Below the pieces are notes generated by a model, which saw only the letters and a program-made list of their open reading frames with translations, was not told where the DNA came from and ran no database searches. Below are positions 37,387-50,100 of a DNA stretch of 64,000 nt, piece after piece. This DNA is from Polytrichum commune. Lineage: Eukaryota; Streptophyta; Polytrichopsida; Polytrichales; Polytrichaceae. How positions within the stretch are numbered: position 1 is the stretch's first letter; every line of letters begins with the position of its first letter. Position numbers and translations under genes: made by a program. The DNA is taken from positions 51,758,429 to 51,822,428 of the forward strand of contig OX485804.1 of assembly GCA_950295325.1 (NCBI GenBank). The letters are read 5' to 3'.

Positions 37387-40300
37387 TAAACCCTTGCCTT
37401 CAAGAAACCAGTGTATGGGTTGGTTCGCCCCAGCCCGGTGTGCATGATGCACATATACCAAGGTTGAGAAATGAATTGAGAATAAGGTGGATTATGCAAG
37501 AGTGACAAAAACCAATTCTTAAGGCAAAATGTAAATGAAAAGAGCCACAAATACAAGTGGAAATTGGTGATTGGATATTCCAAAACAACCCAAGAGTGGC
37601 GTAAACCCAACCTTGGAGTAGTGCTTGGTTGGGGGTAACTACATACTACATAGCACCCAATGGGTACAAACTACTGAATGGTAACAGAGGCAAATCGGGT
37701 AACATTGCTAAGTGATTGTTTCACTACTTCCTTGCAAAATTAATATACACTCCACTGCTCATCATTGACACATGTTAATGAACATTAGACTTTTTTTTAA
37801 TAGTGGATTACATTGCTTCTCTAGTGACACTTTTTACTTCCTGAATTTTCTTAACACGGGCAATGCAATTGACGATGAACGTAGAATAATGTGGATGAAT
37901 ACTAATCATTACATCAAAATAAGTTTTTATTGTCATAAAAGACAGCACACCAACTTTAAGGCAAATCAATTCTAATGTTAAACTAACTTGTATACATATA
38001 GTTTAATATGTTACAACTACACTAAATATGATGTTTAGTGCCACCAATTCTAATTGTCTTCCTCAATACTAATTGTAAACCGTGGTGTAGTGTCACCAAC
38101 ACTAAATATTAACCCAACATTATTTGTTGTTTCTTTAAATTATTTTGGGGGGATTATAGAGTTACAGTGTTGCAATTACTATCATTTACCAAGTCAATTT
38201 TCATCCAAATTTCAATCATCCATGACAATATCTCATCACAAATTGCTGACAAGAGAAGGTAGGGTTTTGGCCAATGGATGAACACATCCATCATCCATGA
38301 CAATATTAATTCACTTATTCATAAGAAGTATCATCTGAAACGTTACCCTAATGACATAAATTACCATATATGATACTCAATATGTTATTTATTGTAGTCA
38401 TTGTTAACCCCTCTTAAAATTTGAGTTCAAGACTAGTTTTCATATAGAGGCCACTTTATTGTTGTGCCTATTCCAAGGGGTGATTCTTCATACCACATAC
38501 AAACTAGTTAACACAAGTCTAAAAAGGGTTATTATTTGAGGTTGTAGTGTACATAATATATATGAAGGGAGAATTGTTTCCTTCTAGTGTGTAGATAATA
38601 TATAAAAAAAGACTATAATGAGAAATTGAAGTACAAGGATCCTACAATGTTTGTGCAAACAATCTTCTTTTCGATGGAGTTTAGGCATCTTGTCGATTCG
38701 CACTCTGAAATGCTCTACACGTGAATGGATGAAAAGGCTGACAATGGATGAAAATATGGAATAGAAATGGATGGAAGATGGATGGGGATAGCCGGGAGGG
38801 TGGTAATCTAAATAATGTTGCAAGCCAAGAATATTTTATGTTCGCTCCGCAATGCAGCAGGGCCTCACAGTGGAAGCATAAATGAAAATGGCTATGGGAA
38901 TGCTCCTCATATATACTACTCCCAACATGACCACAACACCGTAATGGATCACAACTCTATGTAGATAACGTGTAGATTAAATTGCAGTATGAGTGGTTGC
39001 CATCAAAGTTGTTTGTCCACCATCGCCATTTTAAGATATTAGATTGCTAATTTGTCATGGGTATTTCATTCATGATCACATCATGGATGTGATGATGGCG
39101 CTAACTGCCCACCTCCACAATACATTTTTGGCAAAAAGACCCCTTCAAATGTGTGCATTGTTAGTATCACATGTGTGGTGCAAAATGAAATTAGCATTTC
39201 CTCTTGCACATATAAATATGTCATGTCATGTATCTCAACACATTAGTTTGAGTGTGTCAAGTCCATACACATGGCAAAAAAAGAAAATTTCAAAGGTGAC
39301 CTAAATATAGTCATAATCTATCACCTTTGCAAAATTACATGTTGTAATTATGTGTGTGAAACACTCTTACAACGGGGGTGTTAACCTTATATTGATGATA
39401 TCGACAATATGGGGAGGCCTCCCAATGCTTAAACGTTCCAAGTTTTTTGGTAAGTTGCAAGAGAGCTGAAAGTAAGTATTAATTTGTGCAAAATCCAATT
39501 CATAACTTGAGAAATTTTAGAGGTATGCAGTCCATAGAATGTAGTTGCATCTAACATATACTAAAAAAATGATTATGAGTCATTTGAAGAAATGCATGCA
39601 CTCATCTTTGATTTGTCACTGTCTTTTGTCACTTACGGAGGGACAAGAATGGCAAAGGCTTGGCCATATTTAGGGTGAGAGACATTTATGATGTTAGGGT
39701 TCATGCTTAACATGTGTTGGTGACAAATAGGCACCAATGTCGAGGATTCACAATAATGATAAGGATCCTAGGATAATGATTACATCTCATAATTTGGAAA
39801 AAAAATCCTATGAATCCAACAGAGAAACACCAAAGGTTTGAATAGGATGAGGTTGGTTCAATAATGACCTCCACATATGTTCATTTAGAGCACTTCATTT
39901 TGAGGTTATGATCTCTAGAATCTCACGCTCCTTGGCACATTGTGTCGGTCCACACTACTACGTAGTTTGTATGTCATTTTGTAGTCTTCATCCTCGCTGA
40001 TTGATGCATTCATAGTTCTTTCAACATAGATCATCCATCCTTTTATCCATTATTTTCATCCATTTGTCATCCATAGTGATGTCATCACTTATGTAACTAA
40101 CACATGATCAGGTGGTCTCTCCATGCGACATAGTTGCATAAGTCCATATTTGAATTATTGCTTAGAATCGGGAGGTCTCCCAATCCATGTGTTCTATTCA
40201 GTGCAAGGCATAATTTAAATCCAGTGTGTCTTAGTTTCAAACATTGCACGAGGAGGTCTCCTGATGCATATGGCATACACTAGAGTGGGAGTGTCTAAGT

Positions 40301-43192
40301 GAAGTTCACATTGGGATGTCTCCTAATCTCTACAATTGAGTTGGCAAAATTGGTCTAGTCGACATGGCTTTTGTTGCAATTCAAAAGGTAATACTAAAAA
40401 TGAATGATGTCTAGGTGGGATTGGAGAGGTTGTTTTGGGGGAGTACAAACCTTGTACCTCCACGTCATGATCAAATTTTTGTCAGAGCTTTGAGGGTTGA
40501 TTATGGTTGACCAGTTTATCATTGATTATCCACACATTGGATATTGTATTGGTGATAGTGTACATGGACTATAGAGGACATGATGATGTATAGCAAAGAG
40601 TTTTTTGAGACATTTGTTGACTCTTCAAGGGGCAACATAGAATTCGTATATGATGATGAAGAAATGATGGAGTTGCTAAATTCAAAAGTTGAAATGTTAA
40701 GATCATCAAAGCCCTATGGATCGCATCCTGCATTGGTGATCCTGCAAGAATCCCAAACATATTCCTATCCTTTGAGACCAAAATGGCATCACATGATTTG
40801 CAACTTAGAGGAGAATTGGGTAATGTGTTGGCTATGGGTCACATCTACGTCTGCTTATCATTTAAGATTTTTGTAATGAATAAGATAGGTCCCAATCATG
40901 TAAGCATGATAGTCATCAACATAATGGTTGGACAAGGTGACTGGATAATGTCCATGAGAATGTGGCCTCTAACAAAAAAACGTTTTGCTAATGATCTTTG
41001 ATTTATGAGGTTATGATAATCCTTCAAGTGAGAGCAAAGAAGAATTTTTTTAGTGGTGTGAAGAAGGCTCCCTATTGCAGTTCCATTAGGTGATAGGATA
41101 ACATATAAGGTCCCAGAAATTAGATGTGATCTCAATGTAGGATCCATTGTTGAATGTTGTTCGGAGAACTGTTATTAGTTGCTTCCCTAGGCATTCACCC
41201 AACTCATTAGAGAAAATTATCGGTGCAAATCCTTTGACGAAAGGAGTGAATGGGTACCCAAATTTTTAACTAAATCCAAAGTCTAGGATCTAGAGAAGGA
41301 GTGGTTCTAGATTGTAAAATCATTTGTCTTTGTGCTTGGTGGAAACTTCATGGCATCTCTCAAGCCGCTTTCATGGCCTACAAGCAAAGGTACAAAAATG
41401 GGAAGAAATCATCAATCATCAATCCATGGCAACAAGAATGCAGAAATCCAAGACACGAACCATATAGGCGCATGCGACAATGGAATTAATCATTTGCATG
41501 AATGCTGATTAAATGCCCCATCAAATGAAAGGCATTGGTAATGGACATTAAGATATTCGAAAGGTTCTCCCAGCTCATCTCACATGTGAGAAGGTGCAGG
41601 AGGAGGTTAATGAGGTGAATGGATCTTTGAGATTTGGAAGTTGTTTGGGAAACCCATTAGCATCAAGAGGCCTCCTAGTATTGACTATTGGGCAAGTACT
41701 CTTTTTGAAAATCTTATAATACACTAATGAGAGCCTAATACACCAGTGAATACATTGGGAAGCCCTAATGAGAGCTTTGGTGATGAAATATCTAATGTAG
41801 CATCGGGAGGCCTCCCAATGCTACATTATTGTGTACGTTGTCTATTCATGTAATACAAACTTTATTCTTGAGTTTGCAGGAAGGTGTTCCACGTGTGTTT
41901 TATTGAATTCGTGTATGGTGGTTGTCATCATTGAAGTTGGGGAAGTTACATTGGGTTTCGTATTCTCCATTTCATCTTTGATTATTTATACGGGAAAGTT
42001 GACCATTCAAAGACAACCAACACAATGAACATAGGAACTTTGCACCAAATTAGTTGTCGCTTAGTCTATATTATATATCAAAATAACATGTTGAGATGCT
42101 TACAGTAAAATGTGAACGATATTAATTGAAATATCTATCAACCCTTTTGTAAAACACTAGATGAATCATAAAATGTCAAAGTGCTTGAGCGATTTGAATA
42201 AGATTATGGTTCTTTATCGTCCACAACATCATACTCTATGTTGTCATTGTAGAACCTTGCATCCCAATTGTTGTCCATGTTGTTACTTTCCTCTTTGTCG
42301 CATTTGGAGTCGTTCAAATCATCCTCCTTTGTTTCCACCTATGTGTCCTCTATCACCTCTAATTGCTTGAAGTACTCTTCTAGTGGATCTTTTAAAGCCT
42401 TACTCCGTGCATTTCCATGCTTGTAAGTAGCTTGTCCGTCTTCTTATCGAAATCATAAACCATACTATCTCCCACATCTTCTTTCTTCAAGGCATCATTC
42501 TTTATTCTCCTTCTTTGTTTTCTTTTATCCATTATGATTTTTTCTTATTCCTCTCTCTAGAATCATTATCTTGAATGCATCATGTCTCTCAACTTTGCAA
42601 TGAACAAGAAGAAATAATATTTTTGCCAAAAACTTCAAATGAATTGAACTCTTCCCAATTATTGGAAACAAAGAGCAATTTGTGGTGCATTTTTCTCATC
42701 TTTTGGCATTTACATTATTGCACAAGCACATATCATAAGACCATTTTTATTATTACAAATTTGGTAGGTGTGACATTTAATGTACATTTGATTAGTAGGC
42801 CAAATTGTAAGTGAATTTGATACGCCACTAGTGTGTTTATTACCATGATGCTTCCTCAAGAGTAACCATGTTTGGTATGGAGAGGTCTCCGATGTTATCG
42901 TAGCTTGTTGACGTGTTATTAGTATTTGGCTTCAAATCAAGTTCTTGTAAGAAATGCAAGTTTATTTGCATTTATTGAATGATGCACACTATCTCATTGA
43001 TAATGTGCTTATTCACAAATTAATCAAGTTTGGTTCAAGGACCGAGACCTCCTATGCCTAATATAAGAGTGTGCTATTTCCTAAAAATTGTTAAAGTGAA
43101 ATTTATGTAATTTGTAGATCTCCAAATCTTTTGGAATTCAGAGTGTATCTCAATCAATCATAAGTCACCTTTGAAACAATGTCTTGTGAAAT
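37387..43192. other. Old repeat-rich region with scattered palindromic motif
   Basis: No intact gene. A GGGAGG(C/T)CTCCC motif recurs, for example at 39412-39423, 40170-40181, 40251-40262 and 41805-41816, with weaker copies at about 40313, 41666, 42880 and 43043, often followed by AATGC or GATGC. A broken protein-like stretch at 40580-40876 (FFETFVDSSRGNIEFVYDDE) may be upstream debris of the transposase-like gene at 43193. Confidence 0.5.
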
Positions 43193-43697
43193 GTGGACGT
43201 CCATAAAGAAGGTTTCAATGTTTCAAAGTCCTTGGAATACAAAGACTACAAGGACCTCATTGACATTAGCATCGAAGGAAGTGAAAAGAGGGAGAATCTT
43301 AAGAAGGAGTTGCAAAAACACAACGATGACCAGGGTTTGTGGCGTAATTTGTATCATGCATGGCGCCATGGGTCCAAAATCAACCGGAGCAAAGTTTTGG
43401 CTATCATCCATGATGGAATGGACACCAACAAAATAACTATCCCTTCATATGTGGGTGACAACAAAAACCACTATGGGATTGTTCCAACTACATGTAAGCC
43501 ACATTAACATAGTCATTCATGATCATGGTGATGGTGCATATGCCCATTATGCAATTGAATTGTGGCCTAAAGATTCAAACTTCATTCTATTGTCTCTAGC
43601 TAGGTGCCTTCGCATATTGGAAAAACCTTCAATGTGCAATTACAAAAAACTATTTGATGAACCACCATTAAATGATTATTTTGAGAAACTTTTATAG
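43193..43697 (+). pseudogene. Decayed DDE-type transposase-like gene, 5' part
   Basis: Two overlapping frames (43193-43507 and 43449-43697) continue one protein through a frameshift near 43490. The first has LAIIHDGMDTNKITIP, a likely first catalytic Asp region, and the second VIHDHGDGAYAHYAIELWPK. These match in style a family of transposon proteins in plants and animals whose later part carries a VGHTHEDID-like motif; that later part is found at 55730-56060. The gene is cut by the retrotransposon starting at 43706. Confidence 0.55.
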
Positions 43698-43705
43698 GGC
43701 AAATC

Positions 43706-45208
43706 TGTGAGCCCAAAAGGGTGCCCACATTTAGTCTTAGACCCTTGAAACGTTAGTTGATGCACTTTGAAGTAGCATGTTACTTCACAAAAATATAAAA
43801 AGAGTGAAATGTTAGTCTTAGAAGTACCATGTTGTAAGAGGCTAGGATGTGAGTTGTTATTGTGTTTTTACCTTCGGAAGGATTTGAGTGAATGAGGATA
43901 GGTAAGGAGAACTTGGATTGAGTAGTTAGTGAGTAGGCTAGTACAAATAGATGGAGACAACCAAAGTGACTCAAGAGGCAAGTGCATTCGAATTGGGATG
44001 AATGGAGGATCACATGGAGCGCACAAGTGGACCACCTCATCATGGCCACTTAATGGGGGAGGCCCAAGGAAGAATGCAAGGTGGAGGATAAGCAAATTCT
44101 CAAAGCACCAATCAAATCACGAGTTAAGCATCGTGGTTTGAATTAAGTGGTGAGCGACGATTTGGGAAAGTAAGGGGAGAAAGTTATGGCGGCGGAAAGC
44201 GAAGGAGGCTAAGTTTGGGTTGAAGCATCCCAAGTTTGGTAAAGTGTGGTAGGTAGAAAGCCAAGGCTAGTTAAGCATCCCAAGTTTGGTAAAGTGTGGT
44301 AGGTAGAAAGCCAAGGCTAGTTAAATGTTCGAATTAGGATCCTTGTTGATCATTTGAGGGAGGAAGACTTAGAAGATAGGATTGGCGCCTACTAAGTAGG
44401 AGGAAATCTCAAGGGCTTATCGTGAGCCTTGAGGGTGCTCACCCCCTCAAGCTTACTATATAATCCCTCATTCTTCCCTCACTCATCCTCTCTTTCCTTT
44501 GTGCTCCAAGGCACCCCACGAGTTATAAGTGTGGGTGTGGGAAGCCATATTGGAGCACATGTGTGTGCTTAGTTTTTAGTTTGAGAGCCAAGGCTTGTTA
44601 GCCTTGAAGAGGGCTTGACCTCTTGGTAGAATTAGTGTTGACGTGAAGGATTTTAAAGTTAATTCATGATTCTAATTTGTGGTACTTTAAGTTCATGTTT
44701 TGAATACACGTGGTTGCAAGTTCCATGTTTAAGAGTTGAGCACTTGATGTTGTGATGAGTGCAAAAATATACTTGTGTGGATTAGTTAGTCTTAGTGAAG
44801 TTAGGAAATTCTCTCTCCACCTCTCCTCTCTAGGATTTTAGGATTTTAGGATTAGAGAAGAATTGTGTGATTAGAAAGGGGTTGTTAGTAGAATTAGGGA
44901 AATTAGGTAGGAAGATTAGTTAAGGGCTTGAATAATTAGTGAGGTAGTTGGGGATTACAACTACAAAGTTGTGGGTTTATGAAGGAGCTGGGTTTATGAA
45001 GGAGCTGGGTTTGTTTAGTTAGAAAGTAAAGAGCTGGGTTTATGAAGGACCTGGGTTTATGAAGGAGCTAGTTAAATCCAAGACCACTTGAAGGGTGAAC
45101 CTTGCACTATGGACTCATCCAAGTCCAAATCCAATACCGCGGAGGAATGTGAGCCCAAACCCACTACTCGGACTACGGACGCTTAAGGGTGGGGGGTTTG
45201 GCCTCACA
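43706..45208 (+). repeat. 5' LTR, 1503 bp
   Basis: Begins TGTGAGCCCAAAAGG and ends GGTTTGGCCTCACA. Contains a 50-bp direct duplication (44225-44274, 44275-44324) and short GGGTTTATGAAGGAGCTG repeats near 44970-45065. The same internal repeats occur in the 3' LTR. Confidence 0.95.
44456..44466 (+). promoter_or_regulatory. Probable LTR TATA box
   Basis: TACTATATAAT sits about 750 bp into the LTR, followed by a pyrimidine-rich stretch (CCCTCATTCTTCCCTCACTC), the usual layout of a plant LTR promoter. The same site is present in the 3' LTR (52488-52498). Confidence 0.6.
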
Positions 45209-45212
45209 TAAT

Positions 45213-45230
45213 TGGTGCGTCCGCCGGGAG
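45213..45230 (+). promoter_or_regulatory. Probable primer binding site
   Basis: TGGTGCGTCCGCCGGGAG lies four bases after the 5' LTR. It starts with the TGG complementary to a tRNA CCA end. It is partly like the tRNA-Asp type site used by some plant Ty3/gypsy elements, with several mismatches. The exact tRNA is not settled. Confidence 0.5.
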
Positions 45231-46117
45231 CGAAGCGGAAGGTAGTTACAAGACTTGGAGGCGACTAAGAGACTTGGAGGCAACTAGGAAAAATTGGAGA
45301 CACAAACTTGAGAGAAGGGAAGGAGCACCCGAAACTCGGTAAGTATTCTCTCTTTGGGTTACATTTGAATTCATTGTATTTCAACTATTCCTTGGAATGA
45401 ATTGCATTGTCAATTACGCAAATTCATTTTTGAGGAAGGAGCGCGGCGAAGGTACGTCCTCAACCTTTTTGGGGATTTGCTAAGAACTTAAAAGGAACCT
45501 ATAACCGAGTAGCTCATTAAAACATTAGAGGGTAAATTCACCTTAGGACATTGAACTTTGACACTCACCTCGGGGTGAGTCTCAAAGTTTTGGGAGTTGT
45601 CATTTCATGCTCTAGATTAAATTAATATTTCACAAAGTTTATGGTGTTGTTACATTGAGTCACGATTGAGGGGAGTGCTAACTCACAGGGGGATGCGATT
45701 GCTCAAGGTATGTTTATTTCTTCAAAGTGAACTCATTAACTAATTAAGGAATGCCTTTTGTACTCGTGATTGTTGTTATCCGTTGTAGAGGGTAATTCCC
45801 GAATTGTGGATGGTGTGAGAAGTTGAAGGGTGAAGCCTCGACTTTTAACATAATCTACTCGGAAGGTCACCCCCTCACAATCGGTATTGTGGTGAGTGTT
45901 AATTTGCGGGAAGGTGCGGAGGTGATGCTCCGACTTAACCAAAAAATTAACATGAACATGCCTATCCCCTATTGGGATTCTTTCACCTAAGTGGGCTTGC
46001 AGGTTCTTTTCCTCACCTCCTAAAAAAATTATAACCACACCAAGACAAGTGAAAATATTAAGAGGGGAATTGCTAGGATTATGTGTGGTCAAGTGAGGGT
46101 CGATCGATTCTTATGGA

Positions 46118-47188
46118 ATGCAAGGTAGGACTCGCTCACAAAAACCAAGTTTGATAGTAGGACTAGAGAAATCTACTCGAAAGAGGCGGTCCTCTAAAAT
46201 CAGTGATAGATTAGAACAAGATAATGTTAGAATAGAGAGTTGTTTGAACGTCGAACCTAGGACTAGATCAATTCTAGACACCTTAGAACTTGGAGCTCAA
46301 CTTGAAGAGGAGATCACTCCCTCTAAATTGAGTGGTGAAACTTCTTCGGAAAATTACACACTTAGAGAAGAATTCCCGGTAGAAGTTGATAGGGGATTGT
46401 TGAATAGTTTACCGGTCACCATGGCCGAGGAACGGGGGATGGATCCACCACCCATACCCCCAATTCCGCCCATACCTCCTATACCTCCAATAGACCCATT
46501 GGTTAGGCCAAGAGGCCTACCAATTGTGGTTCCACAAAATTTAGCGGCGATGGATATGCCATCTCATCTCCCTAAATTTTATGGGACCAAGGATGAGGAC
46601 CCCTCTCGGCACATGGAACGGTATATCGAACGGTTGGCTAGCTTCCTCATAACCGACCCGGGTTATTGGTTAGTGTGGTTTCCTACCACTCTAGAGGGGG
46701 AAGCCTATGAATGGTATCGGGATCATGCCGAGGGACATTTTAGGGGATGGGAACAATTACAAAGGGAGTTTCTTAACGAATTTAGGCCGGAAGTGGGTCA
46801 AAGTACCGCATTAAGGGCATTGTCGTCATTGAAGCAAGGAAGGGAGGAAGAAATTTCGGCTTACATTAGGAGGTTTGATTTAGTGTGCACTAGATTTGTG
46901 GGTACCATGCTCAACGACGACACGCTAAAGCAATTTTTCATTCAAGGGTTTTTTAAGTCCGGAACTATTAGGGGTGTTCTAGAAAGGAATCCCTTGACCT
47001 TGGCAGATGCCAAGCGTGCGGCTAGAGATATTGAAAACTTGGATAAAGATCACGAAAGGCTATGGAGAAGGGAGGATGAATTGATCCCACAATTCATCCC
47101 CATACGCCCTAGGGTGGTAGCGGTAGAACCCGCTAAGTATGAGAACCAAATTCCATATGCCATTGTGGACACCGGTCCCCGACCTTAA
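46118..47188 (+). CDS. Retrotransposon gag, capsid part, ended by in-frame stop
   Basis: 356 residues. It has a basic start (RTRSQKPS), a Pro-Ile repeat (PPIPPIPPIPPIPP, about 113-127), then the retrotransposon gag domain, about 165-310, with LEGEAYEWYRDHAEGHFRGW and FLNEFRPE. It assembles the particle that packages element RNA. It ends at TAA 47186-47188. The same frame stays open directly after that stop into the zinc knuckles and pol, so the stop splits what was one gag-pol frame. The ATG at 46118 has a neighbouring out-of-frame ATG at 46113. Confidence 0.85.
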   Translation: MQGRTRSQKPSLIVGLEKSTRKRRSSKISDRLEQDNVRIESCLNVEPRTRSILDTLELGAQLEEEITPSKLSGETSSENYTLREEFPVEVDRGLLNSLPVTMAEERGMDPPPIPPIPPIPPIPPIDPLVRPRGLPIVVPQNLAAMDMPSHLPKFYGTKDEDPSRHMERYIERLASFLITDPGYWLVWFPTTLEGEAYEWYRDHAEGHFRGWEQLQREFLNEFRPEVGQSTALRALSSLKQGREEEISAYIRRFDLVCTRFVGTMLNDDTLKQFFIQGFFKSGTIRGVLERNPLTLADAKRAARDIENLDKDHERLWRREDELIPQFIPIRPRVVAVEPAKYENQIPYAIVDTGPRP

Positions 47189-50100
47189 GCGGTTAGGGAA
47201 CCGGCACCTCTTTTGGCACTACCGGCCCCTAGAACGGATCCACACTTGGAGGAGGTTGAGAGAAGACTAGGTGCTAGCCAACTAGGATTCCAAGAGGCTA
47301 TGATAAAACAAATGCAAAGCCTCACGGATCAAATGTCATTAATGATCCGGAGTCAACAACCGGGGCCTCCACCCCCGGTTGAGTCGGGTAGGCATTCTTC
47401 CGGATTATGGTGTGTCCAATGTGGCCAACCGGGCCACACGCGTCAATTTTGTAGAAGTGGACAAAACCGTGACCAAAGAGGAAACGGTAACCCACCTCAA
47501 CAAAATCAACGAGGTCAAACGCCACCTCACTATGGAAATGGAAGCAATAGAGGACCACAACCTAGAGGGCAAGGTGGCCAAAATTTAGAGAAGAAGGAAT
47601 TTCATCCCTTTTGTGGAAGGTGGCACGCTCAAGGACAATGTTGGTCCGAAGGTCAAGAGTTTAATTGTAGCAATTGTGGAGGAAGTCATCCCTCGGATAC
47701 GTGTCGCCAACCGGACAAAATAATTAATGTCCCTTACCCGGTGGCTAATCCACAACAACAAGCAAGGGATAATATGCGAGGTGCTAGGCCACAAGGAGTA
47801 CCGGCCAATGAACTTAGGCCACCTAACTTATACTATGACCATAGTAATGCTAGGCAAACTTTTCATCCACCGGCGGGCTTGCAAACTACAACCGGTTACA
47901 TTCCAATACAAAATAGACAAGGAGTTCCACCTAATGGTAGTAACGGGAGACAAGCGCCTCCAACGGATCCGGGACCATCTAACTCCCAAGATGTTAGGTT
48001 CATGGATGGAGTGTTGGAGGCCACATGTGATGACATGCTTCCTCTCCCAACGAGAATTGGAGAGGAGCAAAGTCAATGGCCTCCTCACACCAATGCTATT
48101 ACATATGAGTTAGTGAAGGGTAAGGGTGTGGTTGAAGAAGCACCTGCACTAGCGGTAACTACTAGGGCTAGGAGAGGGGATGCCCCGTTGGAGGTAGGAA
48201 TAGGAGAGCAAGGAAATTACTCTTCGGATGAAGAGATTAATCTCTCCGAGTTGGATAGGGTAGCTAGAAGAGCTACTAAGGATGTGGAGAGGGAAAATAT
48301 AATTTTACAAGATAGGGAGAGGACTAATGCGGTACATGACTTGGATAATAGCGATGTGGGTGAATGGGAAGGACCGGGGGTTCCCGTAGACGAATTCGAC
48401 GTAGTGGGTAATTCTAAGGTGGAAAGATCTACCGGGTACGACTTGTGGGCGGACCTTAGTACACTCAAGGCGGATATTACTTTCGGCCAACTATTGGAAA
48501 TTTCACCCACGGCAAGGAAAACATTAAAGGAGGGAATGCCGGTACACAAGAGGATGAGGAAGGTGAAAGCTAAAATAGCCGCTAGGATCCAATCACAAGG
48601 TGGAAGAGACGTGAAAGCTATAGAAATAGAAGTTGTTATAGTAGATAAGGTGGTTCCTAATGTGCTAGTCGACGGAGGGAGTAGTCTAAATATACTACCG
48701 GAGGATACTATGAAAAAATTGGGACTTGGACTCACGGGGCCTTCACCTTTGGTCATAAATATGGCAAATCAAAGTTCGACTACGCCTTTGGGGATGATCA
48801 AGGATTGTAGAATGACTACGGGAGGTGAGGAGTACTTGGTCACCTTCCATGTCATTAAAATGCACTCCAACAAGGACACCTTCCCCATTTTGCTAGGTAG
48901 GCCTTGGTTGCGGATGGCGAATGCTATGGTCAATTGGGGTGGACCTAAACCATCCATCACTTATGGTCCGGAGGGTAATAGGGTCATAGTGTCCATTGGT
49001 TCATTAGAAGGATGGATGAAGAAGGAGATGTATTTGCCATTGGAGAAGGAAATTGATGACTTAAACGAGAATGAGATTGGCAAGGCATTGGTGGGAGTCG
49101 TCCATCCCGAAGGTCAAAGGGTTGTTATAGATTCGGGCTCGGGAAGTCTAGGTCCTAATTTTTACAATTATGGGGATAATGGGGATTATGCCCAATGGCT
49201 AAGGGAGTACCCCGAGTCCGAGGTTGATGTAATGGTTACATTTCACCAAGTAGGCTTAGGGAGTGAATTTCCTAGTGCTAGTTTAGGAGAGGGCTCATTG
49301 TTGGAGCCATGTGAGGTGCTCACCGAGGAAGAGTGGGTTAGCGGTGGGTTAACACCTTGGGTAGATGACGTGGAAGAGGGTGAGGTTAGTTTAATTCATG
49401 TAGATGGGACTCAAGAGGAGGATGTGATTATTGAGTCATCGAAATTGGAGGAGCCTTTACATTTCAAGACCACGTCTACGGGGATAGTTGTAGGTCAAGA
49501 TGTGAAAGATTACCCCAATGTGCCTTCCGATTGGTATCGGAACAAAGAGGAGCAAGCACATGTGTCGGAAGCGGATTGGCGGTATGTGGATGATCACCTA
49601 CATTGTGTTAGGGAGGCATTGGTTAGGTGTAGGAAGATGAGGTTAGCATTGAACCCGGATAAGACATTTTTGGGAGTGAATAAGGGAGTGTTGTTGGGTT
49701 ATGTTGTTAGTGAGAAAGGTAGAGAACCCGATCCGGATAAGATTGCGGCCATAAGCGACTTGGCAACTCCAACCAATTCCAAGGGGATCTCTAAGTTGTT
49801 AGGACATGTGGGATGGTACCGGGAACTTATTCCTAATTTTTCAAAGATAGCGGTGCCCATTACCCATTTGCTCAAAAAGGATGTCAAATTCGAGTGGACG
49901 GATGCTTGTCAAAAAGCCTTTGAGGAATTGCGGGATAGGTTGAGCACCTATCCGGTGTTGATACCACCCAATTGGGGTAAACCTTTTCACGTCTATTGTG
50001 ATGCTAGTAATGTGGCAATAGGGAGTGCGCTTTGTCAAGCAACGGGAGAAAAAGAGAAGGATCAACCTATAGCTTATGCGAGTAAGCAATTGACCCCCGC

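Noticed and set aside
43780-44141. Short frames on both strands in the 5' LTR, repeated in the 3' LTR
   Set aside because: Duplicated only because the LTRs are identical; non-coding regulatory DNA.
47727-48756. 128- and 179-residue frames overlapping the retrotransposon
   Set aside because: Shadows of the gag-pol frame in other frames.
49583-49594. YVDD tetrad taken as reverse transcriptase active site
   Set aside because: It follows a spacer-like EADWR and is directly followed by HLHC; the usual surrounding palm motifs are absent, so it is probably coincidence.
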